From: Conidiobolus incongruus B7586
Taxonomy: Eukaryota > Entomophthoromycota > Entomophthoromycetes > Entomophthorales > Conidiobolaceae
Direction: 5' to 3'
Assembly (NCBI GenBank): GCA_000697335.1
Contig: JNEM01011536.1
Coordinates: 1 to 13,641 of the forward strand
Length of the DNA: 13,641 bases
Below are positions 1-9,751 of this stretch, piece by piece; within the stretch, counting starts at the first letter, position 1, and each line of letters opens with the position of its first letter. The notes under the pieces are model-generated. The model worked only from the letters and a program-made list of their open reading frames with translations, ran no database searches and was not told the DNA's origin. The translations under genes and the position numbers were made by a program.

Positions 1-1256
1 TTTTAATTTCTAATTTTTCAAATATATAATTATTTTTTCAAAATCAAATATATATAAAATATATATAAAAATCAAAAATTTGAAAATATATATATATATT
101 AATATTATTTTTTATTAAACCTTTTTTAATTTAAAAACTATGGTAAAATTTAATTAAATTTAAATTAAAAGATAATTAGCCAAAGTTTATAATATTAGTA
201 TTATTAAAACTTAACCATATATCCTTTAAAATTAATTAACATTTATAAATAGCTTAAAAAAATAATTTTGCATCTAAACCTACCAATTACCATTAGATTT
301 ATTTTTTTTATTCTAAAAGAATTTTAAATAAAATTTATTTAAATATACAAGATAAATAATTATTATATTATTATTAATATATAAAGTTAAGAAATATAAT
401 GAAAAATATCTTTTTATTTTAATTACTGAATTACTTAGATAATTAAATATTAATTATTTAAATGTTTTATATAAATAAAAGTTTAAACTTTGATTAATTA
501 ATAAAAATACAAAACTAATACCTTATAAATAAACTAAAGGTTAAAAAATATTAAAATAATTATAGTTAAACAAAATATATAAAAATATTATCAAAAATAA
601 AAAGTTTTATAACAAATGATTATAATTGATAAATCTCAAATTATTTTATATAACCTTATTATTAAAAATAAAAGTAAATATTAGGTTAATTTTAAATAAT
701 CCTTTTTATAAATTTTGATAAACAAAAATTTTATTAATATATAAATGTTAATTATTATAATAGATTATAATAATATATGTTTATTTGTTTTTAAATTTAA
801 ATTAATTCAAAATCAGTTTTATATTGTTTTTTTAAATAAAACTATAATTAATTAAATAACTTAATATAATTTAAAAATCCCAATTATTTTATATAATAAT
901 TATAAACTATATTAAGTTACACTTATAAAGAATTTTTATTTAAAATAAACTAAAAAAACTAGTATATCTAGTATATTCACTTAATTACAACCTATATGGT
1001 TATAATTGTTTTAGGTAATTAAAAAATATATTTAAAAAAATTCTTGCAAATAAATTAAATTGGTTTATGAAATATCAAATTTCAGTCTAATGAAAAAACT
1101 GTTTTTTAGGTGTTAAAAGCTTATCAAAAATATAAGAGTTATTAATTATAAAAAAATATTAATCTTATATTTTGTAATAAATGTTATAAATCATATATTA
1201 ATATTATTATTAAATTTTAATTTTAAAATTATGCCATTACTTAATTTGTCTATTAA
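1..1256 (+). mobile_element. Mariner DNA transposon relic, copy A, 5' end outside window
   Basis: This is a decayed Tc1/mariner-superfamily element of the DD34D mariner type, recognised by alignment to copy B (8481-9789) along its whole length. Position 1 matches about position 8510 of copy B, so roughly 30 bp of the left end lie outside the window. The right terminal repeat, read inward, starts TTAATAG and carries the shared block TAATGG; a TA follows at 1257-1258, as expected for mariner target duplication. Transposase traces remain: the first catalytic Asp is kept (GAT at 628-630), the second reads Asn (895-897) and the third Gly (998-1000). A TAA at 1016-1018 follows the third-Asp block at the same place as in copies B and C. 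No usable reading frame survives. The element abuts a transcription-factor pseudogene directly and appears to have inserted into it. Confidence 0.8.
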
Positions 1257-1258
1257 TA
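1220..1258 (-). repeat. Right terminal inverted repeat of mariner copy A plus TA target site
   Basis: Read on the minus strand, the outer end gives TA, then TTAATAG, then an AT-rich stretch and the core TAATGGCAT. This has the same spacing as the ends of copies B and C, whose core is AATAATGGGAA. The TA at 1257-1258 is the presumed target duplication. Homology to the transcription-factor gene starts right at this point. Confidence 0.6.
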
Positions 1259-2448
1259 TTTAAGACTTAAGCTATGAATTGCCTTTTATATTTGCTGTAA
1301 ATAAGTTGTTTCTAATAGTTGAAATATCCCATCTCCTTAAGAATCTGAATGAATAAAACTTTTGAGACAAAATGGTTGAGATTTATTTTAATTCCACCTA
1401 TTGTTTCCTATATTTAATATCATGTTTTTAATAATCAAACTGCATTCTCATTATTACTTTCAGCTGTGCATTAATATGGATTACAATATCAACCCCAGCA
1501 CTTTAAAAACTTGTTTCATATATGAAATTAATATACTTAGTTTAATATTAAAATGATAACCAGAATGACTAATTTGACATATGCCCGATCATTGGTTATA
1601 TATACTTTTATGAGATATGCAGGGAGATACAGTTAATGTCAAAATCTATGATTCTCATATCACTCAAATAAGCTATTTGCTAGAACTTCATTTGAAATAT
1701 AAACACCTACCTCCTGTAGATCGATACAATCGTAAAATCCTCTTCTTCAAGTTCAAGGATATTAACGTTAATACCTTTGAATCTCATAAATTTAACCTTA
1801 GCTATATAATTGAACATGGTTCCTCTGTTATAGTTATACATAACCCATATAGCAAACCCCAGGCTCCAATTGTATCATATATTTTTCTAATCCTGCGGTT
1901 AATATGGTATATTTAGTATTTTCGACAGAGTAAGTCAATTTTTCTCAATTATGCACTTATGTATTATAGATTTTTTGTTTTTATATAAAAATTATTACTT
2001 CATTTAAATCAGAATGGACGAAAAGTTTAAAATGTATTACGAATATTTATAATATGTATATCAGCATTTTCATCTTACTGAAAATCCAAATAATAATTTT
2101 GAATCCAAGATATCCATTTTGACATTCAAGTGAGAATAATGTATCACGATAAGATCATAGAATTATACAATTTATTGAAGCATAATACGAAAACAATCAA
2201 TCCAGATCATCTTAGATTCTCGCTTCACTTCGTTCTCTTATACGAATCAATTATAGTATTCAATGGATCGAGTCCAGTAATCGACTACAAATTATTAATA
2301 GATCTTCACCATCTTAAAATCTATATCTATTTCAATTCTGAATAAAAAAACTGATCAATAATGCTTAAAATAGTTAATCAAATATATTACAGAAGTATTT
2401 TTTGACATTCTACATTATTTAATACTGAAAACTGGTTATATATTTTAA
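1259..2448 (+). pseudogene. Broken fungal transcription-factor paralog, 5' part cut off by mariner copy A
   Basis: This is a decayed copy of the gene at 4123-5829. Nucleotide similarity starts next to the transposon end (AGCTATGAATT block at about 1268, equal to 4621) and runs collinearly to a stop at 2446-2448 after an ILKTGY-like ending that matches the C-termini of both intact paralogs. Two open pieces remain. One, at 1617-1916, carries YLLELHL and PVDRYNRKILF from the core of the fungal-specific transcription factor domain. The other, at 2130-2345, carries YHDKIIELYNLLK and the LHHLKIY region. Stops and small indels separate them, and the stretch between 1280 and 1600 is open in no frame. 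Blocks such as MQGD and IIELY are closer to the 4123-5829 gene than to the 10589-12300 gene. Exon 1 with its cysteine motif is not in the window and should lie left of copy A if the insertion reading is right. It has no start codon and is very probably non-functional. Confidence 0.85.
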
Positions 2449-3580
2449 ATACATAAATAAATCTCATTATTATGTACATTTAAAATGTTTTTGTGTATTT
2501 CAGAAGAGTTAATTTAGTCAATAAAACTATTTTCATATATTCATTGAATAGGTAGTTAAATAATTATGATTGTTAAAATAAAAATAAATTATTAAAAGAT
2601 TAGAATTATAATAACCATAAATTATTATTATATCTAATATTTTGATGTAAAAAATTATTAAATTGCGAAATTACTTGCTTCCTAAAGATGAGATATTGCG
2701 TTTTTTTCAAATTAAACTCTAATTATTTAGTTATTATAGTATTTAATTAAAGTATCATATTGATATTTTATTCTTATATATTAAAAATGATACCAATAAT
2801 ATTAATTTATAAAATAATCTTTAATTATATTAAAAAAATTGGATTTGAAATATTAATATTTTCTGAAACTGGGGTAGTATTTAATTATTAAGTGAAATCA
2901 TTAACTATTTTATGATAATCATTATTGTATTTAATATCAATAGACAAGATTAAGAAAAAACTAGCTCAACTCTGAGAGAGATGGAAATGAATCATTCACA
3001 CAAAAATATATCTGGTTTCTAAACTTAATCCTTTTACCACACTCCAATCTTATCAGATTACAAGCTATAATTAAAGTATAAATCACTTTTCAAATAACTA
3101 TACAGAGTTAACTTTTCAAATTTTAAATTGATATAATAAGCATTTATATTATGAAAATATTATAAATATATATTTTAATATACTTATTAAATTTGATTAA
3201 ATTTATTATTTTATTGTATTTACCATATTATTATATAACCTCAATCCTATTATTCAATTATTAGTATTACAAAATTTTTATTGAGATAAAACTGAAACAA
3301 TTGATGTTAAGATTTAAAATAATTGATCAAATATTGAATATATGATAATTTGATTAATATTTCTATTTGAAATTTATTCAATTTATAAATTAATATTCTT
3401 AAAATATAGGTAAATATATATATATTGCTGTAACTATAGCATAATTTATAAATATCCAATATATAAGTTTAAAGTGAAATAAAATAATCAAGTTTTTAAA
3501 TACTGTCTATTATATTAAATATTAATATCGAAAAAGCAGATTAAATAACTCTAATATTTATTTAGTCTATCTATATTTAT
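2449..3580. other. AT-rich spacer with no recognised gene
   Basis: About 1.1 kb of very AT-rich sequence has stops in all frames. A short stretch at about 2950-3060 is more complex (it includes CTCTGAGAGAGATGG), but no reading frame or similarity to other parts of the window was seen. A short TA run lies at about 3415-3425. I found no tRNA, terminal repeat or transposase trace. Confidence 0.6.
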
Positions 3581-3590
3581 TATATTAACA
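3581..3590 (+). repeat. Left copy of a 10-bp direct repeat, probable target-site duplication
   Basis: TATATTAACA here is identical to 3921-3930 and sits exactly at the edge where base composition changes. Because it is AT-rich, chance matching cannot be excluded. Confidence 0.5.
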
Positions 3591-3920
3591 CGTCTTGGGA
3601 AAGCCTTGCCCAGAGTAGTTTAAATAAAAGAGAGCGATCTGGAGAATTCCAGGTAAGCATTAGGAAGATAAGGAGTTTATTGGTTTAAGTCAAATAGCTG
3701 GGAGGACCCAGATCGAACTCTTCCTGCTGAGGATAGCTCTAATTCCGGATTTTATATAGAGTGAGTTGGATAAGGTGATTCTTGAGATTCTCCGGTGACT
3801 TGCATCGTCGGCCAATTAAAAGATAGAGCGAGGGCAGATGATATGCGTGGGGGAAATGACTTTAGCATTAGGTTAATTCAAGAAAACTTTGGTAGAAAGG
3901 AGTCACCTGACTCGTGAAAA
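3591..3920 (+). mobile_element. GC-richer hairpin-rich insert with flanking direct repeats, SINE-like, family unknown
   Basis: A 330-bp block clearly richer in G and C than its surroundings lies between two exact copies of TATATTAACA (3581-3590 and 3921-3930). It ends GTGAAAA just before the right repeat, as a retroposed short element with a short A tail would. Small perfect hairpins are present: CTGGA/TCCAG around GAAT (3639-3652), CTGGG/CCCAG around AGGA (3698-3711) and GAGTC/GACTC around ACCT (3900-3913). An alternative 8-bp pairing joins 3635-3642 to 3708-3715. No long reading frame exists. A weak B-box-like stretch occurs at 3710-3720, but no A box lies at proper spacing, so tRNA or 5S origin is not supported. 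It could instead be a structured non-coding RNA gene. The strand is chosen from the A-ended side and is uncertain. Confidence 0.45.
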
Positions 3921-3930
3921 TATATTAACA
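3921..3930 (+). repeat. Right copy of a 10-bp direct repeat, probable target-site duplication
   Basis: TATATTAACA here repeats 3581-3590 and directly follows the GAAAA end of the insert. Beyond it the sequence returns to the AT-rich background. Confidence 0.5.
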
Positions 3931-4122
3931 ATATGAAGTCGAATTATGTTTTGTAAATCCCATAATAGTAATATTATTTACAATTAAATTCTAAATAATC
4001 AAGTCAATCTAAATAATTCCAAGTTTAATATAATTAAAATTACAGCAAATGATTGATAAATTGTGAATAAAAACTCTATTTATAATATTTATAACCATCA
4101 CTAAACCATCTCTTTAATATAA

Positions 4123-5829
4123 ATGAATTTTCAATCCGATATATTAGAGTATAAACTATGTATTAAATGTAAAACTGGCTTGGTTAAAACTGTTGGCCAT
4201 TATTGTAAAATTTGTAACCCTAAAAAGTTGGGGAAGAAATTAGACAAAAAGGAAATTAAGCGTAAGGTATACAGCTATCACTTCGCAAACCAACAAGAAG
4301 AATTCAGTGCTTCGAAAGTGATATTAAGTTCTATTAATTTAAAAAAAGGTAATATATGAGCTTTCACAAATCATTTTACCGTGACTTAATATTCAGTTAT
4401 AGAAAATTCATTATATACTGACAATTTTAAAGCTCAACGTAATTTAATTGTTAGGACGAGCAAATCTTTCCGAGTACCAATTTGGGAGACTTTCAGGGAC
4501 TTGAAAGATTTTACTCGATATATCATCAAATCAGAACAGCTTAGTTTCTCCTATTTTATATTAACATGCACTTCAGAAATCCGAAATATTCCAAAATTTA
4601 AGAATATTATCGAAGATTTGAGCTATGAATTACCTCCTATACATAATCTAAACAGAATGTTTCTACCTATACCAATTGCTCGTCCACTCCAAGTCCTGTA
4701 TCAGCAAAGTTTTTGGGACAAACTAGTTGAAACATATTTTAGAGAATTTCATCCATTGTGTCCAACATTTAGTATCAAGTCATTTGACATTAATACTGTT
4801 TCCCCTTCATTACTCTCCGCTATTCATTATTGCGGATTTAAATATCAGACGGAGCAACCTGAAGAACTTTTATCTTATATGGAAAAATATTCGGATCATA
4901 ATATTAAGCAGATTATTAGAACTGCTAACATGGCTAATGCCCAAGCATTAGTTATTTATATATTCATGAAATATATGCAAGGTGATATGGTTAATGCCAG
5001 AAGCTGTCAAGCGCACCTCACTCGAATGAGTTATTTACTGGGACTTCATTTAGACCGTAAAGACTTATCACCTATAGATCGATATAATCGTAAAATTTTA
5101 TTCTCCAAAATTAAGGCTGTTAACATTAGTATATCTGGATCCCATACTTTTGTTCCCATTTATTTGACTGAATTTGGCGATTTTGATTCGAGTGTATACC
5201 AGCCCAAATGGCAAACTCCAGATTCCAATTGTGTTATTCGCTTTTCTAATCCTGATGAAAGTTATGTTTATTCTATATGTTCTACGGAGTACGTCAAATT
5301 TGCCGATATTTGTGCTGATTTGATATGGCTCCCATGTTTTTATACAAACGAAATTAATTTTAAATCGAAATGGACCCAAAGCCTTAAAAATATTGACAAT
5401 ATTTACCATCAATGTATTGAAACTTATAACCAATTGAAAAATGAATATAAACAATTTGAGACCAAGATATCCGAATATCAAACTCAAATCAAAATATTCT
5501 ATCATGAAATGATTATAGAATTATATGCATTATTAAAAAATAAGACCCAAACATTTGAGCCTGAACATCATACTAAAATCCTAAAGCATTGCGATCACCT
5601 TTTCCAAGTAATTATGGAATTTGATCACTTTAGTCCAATAATCAACTTTTATGCGTTCATGGTTAGCCTTCATTACCTCAACCTCTATCCCAAGTGCACT
5701 CCTGATCAGAAGTTACAAGCTAAAGAACGATTAAAACAACTAATTAAATATATTTCTAGACGATTTTTTTCTAAGTTCTCTTTAAATTTTCTAATAATGA
5801 AAACTGGATTAAATTTAATACCAAAATAA
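4123..5829 (+). CDS. Fungal-specific transcription-factor-domain protein with a CX2CX11CX2C head, two exons (552 aa)
   Basis: This is probably a nuclear transcription regulator; its targets are unknown. The coding sequence is 4123-4348 joined to 4397-5829. The ATG is the first possible start, because an in-frame TAA directly precedes it. Residues 13-31 form CX2CX11CX2C (Cys13, 16, 28, 31) followed by a Lys-rich stretch, a likely zinc-binding and perhaps DNA-binding head. It is not the standard Zn2Cys6 cluster: the third and sixth cysteines of that pattern are absent. Residues of about 185-330 match the fungal-specific transcription factor (middle homology) domain: YFREFHPLCPTFSIKSF, SPSLLSAI, then AQALVIYIFMKYMQGD and LTRMSYLLGLHLDR followed by SPIDRYNRKILF. 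About 413-445 is a Lys/Glu/Gln-rich helix that may form a coiled coil. The remainder matches the paralog at 10589-12300 to the end. More than half of the residues in exon 2 look identical between the two by eye. The domain call is firm, the splice model strong, the regulatory role inferred. Confidence 0.85.
4349..4396 (+). other. Intron of the 552-aa gene (48 nt, GT-AG, phase 1)
   Basis: The donor GTAATA follows AAAAAAAG and the acceptor is ATATTCAG. A GACTTAAT stretch shortly before the acceptor could be the branch site. The intron length is a multiple of three, but it holds an in-frame TGA (4357-4359), so it must be removed to join the exons. Splicing continues in frame as V-I-E-N-S-L-Y and on through QRN to WETFRDL. 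This matches E-S-S-L-C, QRN and WEKFRDL of the paralog, whose intron has the same phase after the same 226-nt exon 1. Confidence 0.8.
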
Positions 5830-6190
5830 GTAAATCATGTTTAAGTATTGCCTCGAATTGGGAGGTACGCTCGCCATTAAACTTTAACTATCCGTCATGA
5901 TTCCGAATGTAATCCTCTCACAAATATCAGGAACTATCCTTGTATAATGGAAAATTTCAGACTATAACAGAAATTGGAGTTTCAACACATTGACAAAGGA
6001 TTAATCACACTATAAAATAGTCACTGGCCACCTATTTGCTCGCCGATCATCTCGATCAGGGCAAAGCCCCACACCTTGATATTTTGTTATATCCCGTTAG
6101 TCGTCCTTGGCCCGTTTTATCGAATCTAGGTGTTCTTTATTGCAAGTCTACTTACAAGAAAACCTGTAGTATTAATACACTGACAATGAG
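5830..6190. other. GC-richer non-coding island after the 552-aa gene
   Basis: This stretch follows the stop codon directly and is more complex and less AT-rich than the sequence beyond 6190. It has no long reading frame on either strand. Short inverted repeats are visible, such as GGGC/GCCC around AAA near 6060 and the palindrome GTATTAATAC near 6170. An imperfect repeat of ACACATTGACAA (about 5976) appears as ACACTGACAA (about 6177). It does not align with the downstream flank of the 553-aa paralog. It may be a 3' untranslated region, an old insertion or a relic of a lost gene; I cannot decide. Confidence 0.4.
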
Positions 6191-6564
6191 CTTTATATAG
6201 TAATTTATTTTTTATATCATAAAATATTATAAATAATCATTTACAATCAATTAATGTTTTAATAAATTAATATATCATAAACTTCTCGATACAAATATTT
6301 ATCAATCGATTACATTTAATTTATTATACTTTTTCATAAAATCCAAAAAATTGAAAATATATGAAAATGAATGATGATATCTATTTTTATTTTATATTGA
6401 ATTAGATTCTAACCAATCATTTATAATAAATTGAAGATTTCTTAAAAGGATCAAAATGAAAAAACAATTATCATATTTAGTATACAATATTGTAATTATA
6501 TTTATATAAGTTGTATATTAATTAAATTTTTATCATTGATTTTAAATTCAATGTATTATTAATA
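6191..6564. other. AT-rich spacer with nothing recognised
   Basis: Very AT-rich sequence with stops in every frame fills the space up to the TA that borders mariner copy C. I see no RNA gene, repeat array or coding trace. Confidence 0.6.
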
Positions 6565-6566
6565 TA

Positions 6567-6600
6567 TTACTCTGTATTTTAAATAATGGGAATTTTTTGT
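6567..6600 (+). repeat. Terminal inverted repeat of copy C, transposase 3' side
   Basis: It starts TTACTCTG after a TA and carries AATAATGGGAATTTTTTGTG. That core also lies, inverted, at the right end of copy B. Confidence 0.75.
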
Positions 6601-6659
6601 GATTTAAAATAAATAAATATTTTGATATATAATATATAAAAATAAATATATAATATAAA

Positions 6660-7240
6660 TTTAACAGTTTCTTTTATTATTAATAATTTTTTGTTATACT
6701 TTTAACAAACTTAACATTTAAAAAATAATTCTTTTTATTAAAGACTAAAATTTGATGTTTCACAAACTAATTAAATTTTCCTATAGAAATTTTTTTCTTA
6801 TAAACTAGTTTTTTAATTACTTAAAGTAATTATAATTACATAAGATATAATCTAAAGAATATATTGGATATAGTAGTTTTTTCTAGTTATTTTTAATTAA
6901 AAATTTTTTTATAGTTTTAAATTTATATATTTTTTAATTATTATATAAAATAATAGGTTTTTTAAATTATATTAAAAACATCAATTAAAAATAGTTTTAT
7001 TTAAAAAAATAATATAAAACTAATTATTAATTGATTTTCTTTTAAAGATTAAATAAAAATAGCATATACTATTATAATTTATTATAATAATTAATATTCA
7101 CTTATTAATAAAATATTTATTTAAAGGGATTTATAAAATAAGTTAATATAATTTAATATTTTGATTTATGTTTTAGTAAAAGATTATACAAGAGGATTTA
7201 AGATTTATCAATTATAATTATTTATTATAAAAACTTAAGT
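6660..7240 (-). pseudogene. Mariner transposase relic in copy C (DDE catalytic half)
   Basis: On the minus strand, blocks equal to those of copy B can be followed from the first-Asp region (IDKS, then ILLYN) to the YSLDY and CNYN block and the C-terminal LLKV. Several stops, including TAA at the conserved Trp and directly after the CNYNYFK block, close every frame. Mariner transposases are about 340 aa; nothing near that is open here. The N-terminal DNA-binding half is too decayed to delimit. Confidence 0.6.
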
Positions 7241-7825
7241 TTCTAATAATATTTTAATAAGTTTTATTTAATAATAGCTATTCTAACTTTCTTTAAGCTT
7301 TAGTTAAATTATAAAGTATTTATTTTATATTTTTATTTATTAATTTGAGTTTAAATTTTAATATATATAAAATAATTATAAAGCTAATATTAAAGTATTT
7401 AGATTATTCTTTAACTAAAATAAAAAAGTGTTATTTAATATATTTTTTTATTTTATTAATAATTAAAACAATAAGTTAAAATTAATTATTTAAAATTTAA
7501 TAGGTTTTAAATACTCTCTTAACTTTAAAATAATTTACCTAATGATAAATTATTAATTTAAATAATACTTTATTATTAAAAGTTGTTTGTAAATTTTAAA
7601 TGATTTTAAATAGTCTATAGTTAAGTTTTACTAATATTAAAATAAAAAACTTTTAATGATTACTATTTAGTTTAAGCTTATTGTAATTAAATAATTATTT
7701 TAAAAAGTTAATTTTTTAATCAAAAAAATAATAATATATATATATAATCTAAAAATATATAATTTTCTATTTATTTTGTATATATTTATTTATTTACAAC
7801 TAATAATATATTTGAAAAATCAAAA

Positions 7826-7861
7826 ATTAAATAATTTCCCATTATTTGAAATTTAAGATAA
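7826..7861 (-). repeat. Terminal inverted repeat of copy C, transposase 5' side
   Basis: Read on the minus strand it starts TTATCTTAAA and reaches AATAATGGGAAATT at exactly the same distance as the opposite end. The flanking TA is at 7862-7863. Confidence 0.7.
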
Positions 7862-7863
7862 TA

Positions 7864-8478
7864 GATATTAAGATTATAAAATTTGAAAATTTATTTATTA
7901 TTTAATCAGATATTATTTTAGATAACAATAGTCAAATATAATATAATCTGAAAACAATAATATTATTTTAATTATTATGAAAATTACTCAAATTAAAAAA
8001 TAGTCCTGATATATAAGTAATTGGATATAAAATAAATATTAATAAAAATCACATATATTTTTAAATTAAAAACCAAGGTAATATGGCAATATTTAAATAA
8101 AACTTTTGTATTCTATAAATTAAATAAAAGCTATACTGAAAGATTTTATGAGTAACAATTTCTTTGTTTTTAAATTGATCTAGGATTAAAAAAATAATTG
8201 TAATTCAAGGGGAGTTAAAAAGATATTGAATTTTTTATAATATATTATATAATGAACTATATATTAAATAATCTATTAAAAAATTTTTATCATTTAAGTC
8301 TATTTCCTGATATTTAAATATTTAATAAAAATTATATAAAACTAATCTGTTTGATATTCTATAATTGAATATATTTTATAAGAATAGTTTCATAATATTA
8401 TATAGATTAAAGTTAGTATTAATCAAGTAATTCAAAATATGATTTTCAAAATACAATCATTATTTAGCCTGAATGTAA
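7864..8478. other. AT-rich spacer between head-to-head mariner copies C and B
   Basis: About 615 bp of AT-rich sequence has no open frame of note, no RNA gene and no terminal repeat of another element that I can see. Confidence 0.6.
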
Positions 8479-8480
8479 TA

Positions 8481-8518
8481 TTACCATAGAATCAAAAAAA
8501 TAGGAAATTTTTTAATTT
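8481..8518 (+). repeat. Left terminal inverted repeat of mariner copy B
   Basis: It starts TTACC after TA (8479-8480) and reaches AATAGGAAATTTTTT at the same spacing as the other mariner ends in the window. The match to the right end is imperfect. Confidence 0.65.
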
Positions 8519-9129
8519 CCAATTTTTCAAACATATTATTAGTTTCAAATAAACAAATATATAGAAAACAAATAGGAAAATAAATAGTTTTGAATTATAT
8601 ATATAATAATTTTTTTGATTAAAAAATTAATTTTTTAAAATTGGCTATTTAATTTAATTATGTTTAAACTAAATAGTAACTATCAAAAGTTTTTTATTTT
8701 AGTATCAGTAAAACTTAACCATAAACCCTTTAAAATCATTTAAAATTTACAAACAACTTTTGGTAATAAAGTATTATTTAAATTAATAATTTATCACTAG
8801 GTAAATTATTTTAAAGCTAAAAGAGAAACTACCTAAAACCTGTTAAAATTTAAAAAACTAATTTCAACTATTACTCTTCTAATTGTTAATAAAATAAAAA
8901 ATTATATTAAAAAACACTTTTTTATTTCAGTTAAAAAACTATCAAGATACTTTAATATTAGTTATATAAATATTTTATATATATATTAAAATTTAAATTA
9001 AAATTAATTAATAAAAATATAAAATAAATACCTTATAATTTAATTAATACTTAAAAAAAAACTAGAGTAGATATTGTTAAATAAAATTTACTAAGGTATA
9101 ACTAGAAACTAAAGTTTTTATAATGAATT

Positions 9130-9695
9130 ATTACAATTAATGAATCTTAGATTTTTTTATATAATCCTTTGTTAAAATATAAACAAGGTGTGGGATTAAG
9201 TTAAATCAACCCCCTCTACAAATTCCTTTAAATAAACACTTTATTAATAAGCAAATGTTAATTGTAGTAATAAATTATAATAGCATATGCTATTCTTATT
9301 TAGTTTTTAAAAGAAAATTTATTAATAGTAAACTTTATATTTCTTTTTTAAATAAAACTATTTCTAATTGGTATTCTCAATATAATTTAAGAAAACTTAT
9401 TATTTTGCATGATAATTACAAAATACATAAATCTAAAGTTGTAAAAAACTTTCTAATTAAAAATAACTGGAAAAAACTACCACATCTAGTATATTCTTTA
9501 GATTATAACCTATGTAATTATAATTGTTTTAAGTAATTAAAAAACCAGCTTACAGGAAAGAAAATTTCTGCAGGAAAATTTAATTGGTTTGTGAAACATC
9601 AAATTTCAGTTTTTAATAAAAAGAACTGTTTTTTAGGTGTTAGATCTTTGCTAAAAGTATAGCAAAAAGTTATTAGAAATAAAAGAAGCTATTAA
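9130..9695 (+). pseudogene. Mariner transposase relic in copy B (catalytic region to C-terminus)
   Basis: The first catalytic block reads T-I-N-E-S-stop-I-F-L-Y-N-P (9133-9168), equal to the mariner TGDESW-type block with Asp changed to Asn (9139-9141) and Trp to TAG. An open stretch, 9255-9536, follows. It holds LIILHDNYKIHK with the second catalytic Asp (9411-9413) and LPHLVYSLDYNLCNYNCFK, where the third catalytic position, exactly 34 residues later, is Asn (9516-9518). This DD34D spacing is typical of mariner. After a TAA (9534-9536) the frame continues as QLTGKK, then LLKV, then a TAG at the conserved Trp (9660-9662), and ends KVIRNKRSY-stop, like the usual mariner C-terminus. With two catalytic Asp lost and several stops it cannot act. 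Confidence 0.85.
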
Positions 9696-9751
9696 ATTTA
9701 TATTATATATTTATTTTTACTTTTTATATATTAAAATGTTTATTTTTTTTC

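Larger units (their letters stand above)
6567..7861 (-). mobile_element. Mariner DNA transposon relic, copy C, both ends present
   Basis: This is a full-length (1295 bp) but decayed mariner in minus orientation, collinear with copy B. Both ends carry the terminal repeat, read inward as TTACTCTGTATTTT on the left and TTATCTTAAATTT on the right, each followed by AAATAATGGGAA. TA dinucleotides flank both ends (6565-6566 and 7862-7863). Transposase traces on the minus strand keep the first catalytic Asp (7207-7209), read Asn at the second (6940-6942) and Asn at the third (6835-6837), and share the TAA (6817-6819) seen after the third-Asp block in copies A and B. The conserved Trp of the C-terminal RWxKV-like motif reads TAA. 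It is inactive. It faces copy B head to head across about 620 bp. Confidence 0.85.

Noticed and set aside
85-105. TA dinucleotide run, and similar runs near 3415 and 7735
   Set aside because: Short AT runs are expected in this composition and carry no further signal.
3696-3720. tRNA-like A box (TAGCTGGGAGG) and B box (AGATCGAACTC)
   Set aside because: Both are imperfect and almost adjacent, whereas pol III internal boxes are tens of bases apart; no cloverleaf forms.
3835-3865. Hammerhead-like string CAGATGA followed by GGGGAAATGAC
   Set aside because: The invariant core should read CTGATGA, and no complementary stem II lies between the two parts.
4349-4474. Alternative acceptors for the 552-aa gene at 4454 (TTAG) and 4474 (CCGAG)
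   Set aside because: 4454 gives the wrong phase. 4474 keeps the phase but removes the ENSL and QRN residues shared with the paralog and uses a weaker site than TTCAG at 4396.
5098-5505. A 135-codon open frame on the minus strand inside the 552-aa gene
   Set aside because: It lies antisense to the best-conserved coding exon, has no recognisable motif and is explained by the codon use of the real gene.
4501-5829. Treating the long second exons (from 4501 and 10924) as stand-alone genes starting at TTG
   Set aside because: Both frames stay open upstream to a good acceptor site and join in frame to the cysteine exon at the same phase in both loci.
6586-7842. Ends of copy C placed at ATGGGAA with TA just outside
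   Set aside because: Similarity among the copies continues about 19 bp further out at all compared ends, with constant spacing, to TTAC/TTAT bordered by TA, so the outer borders are better.
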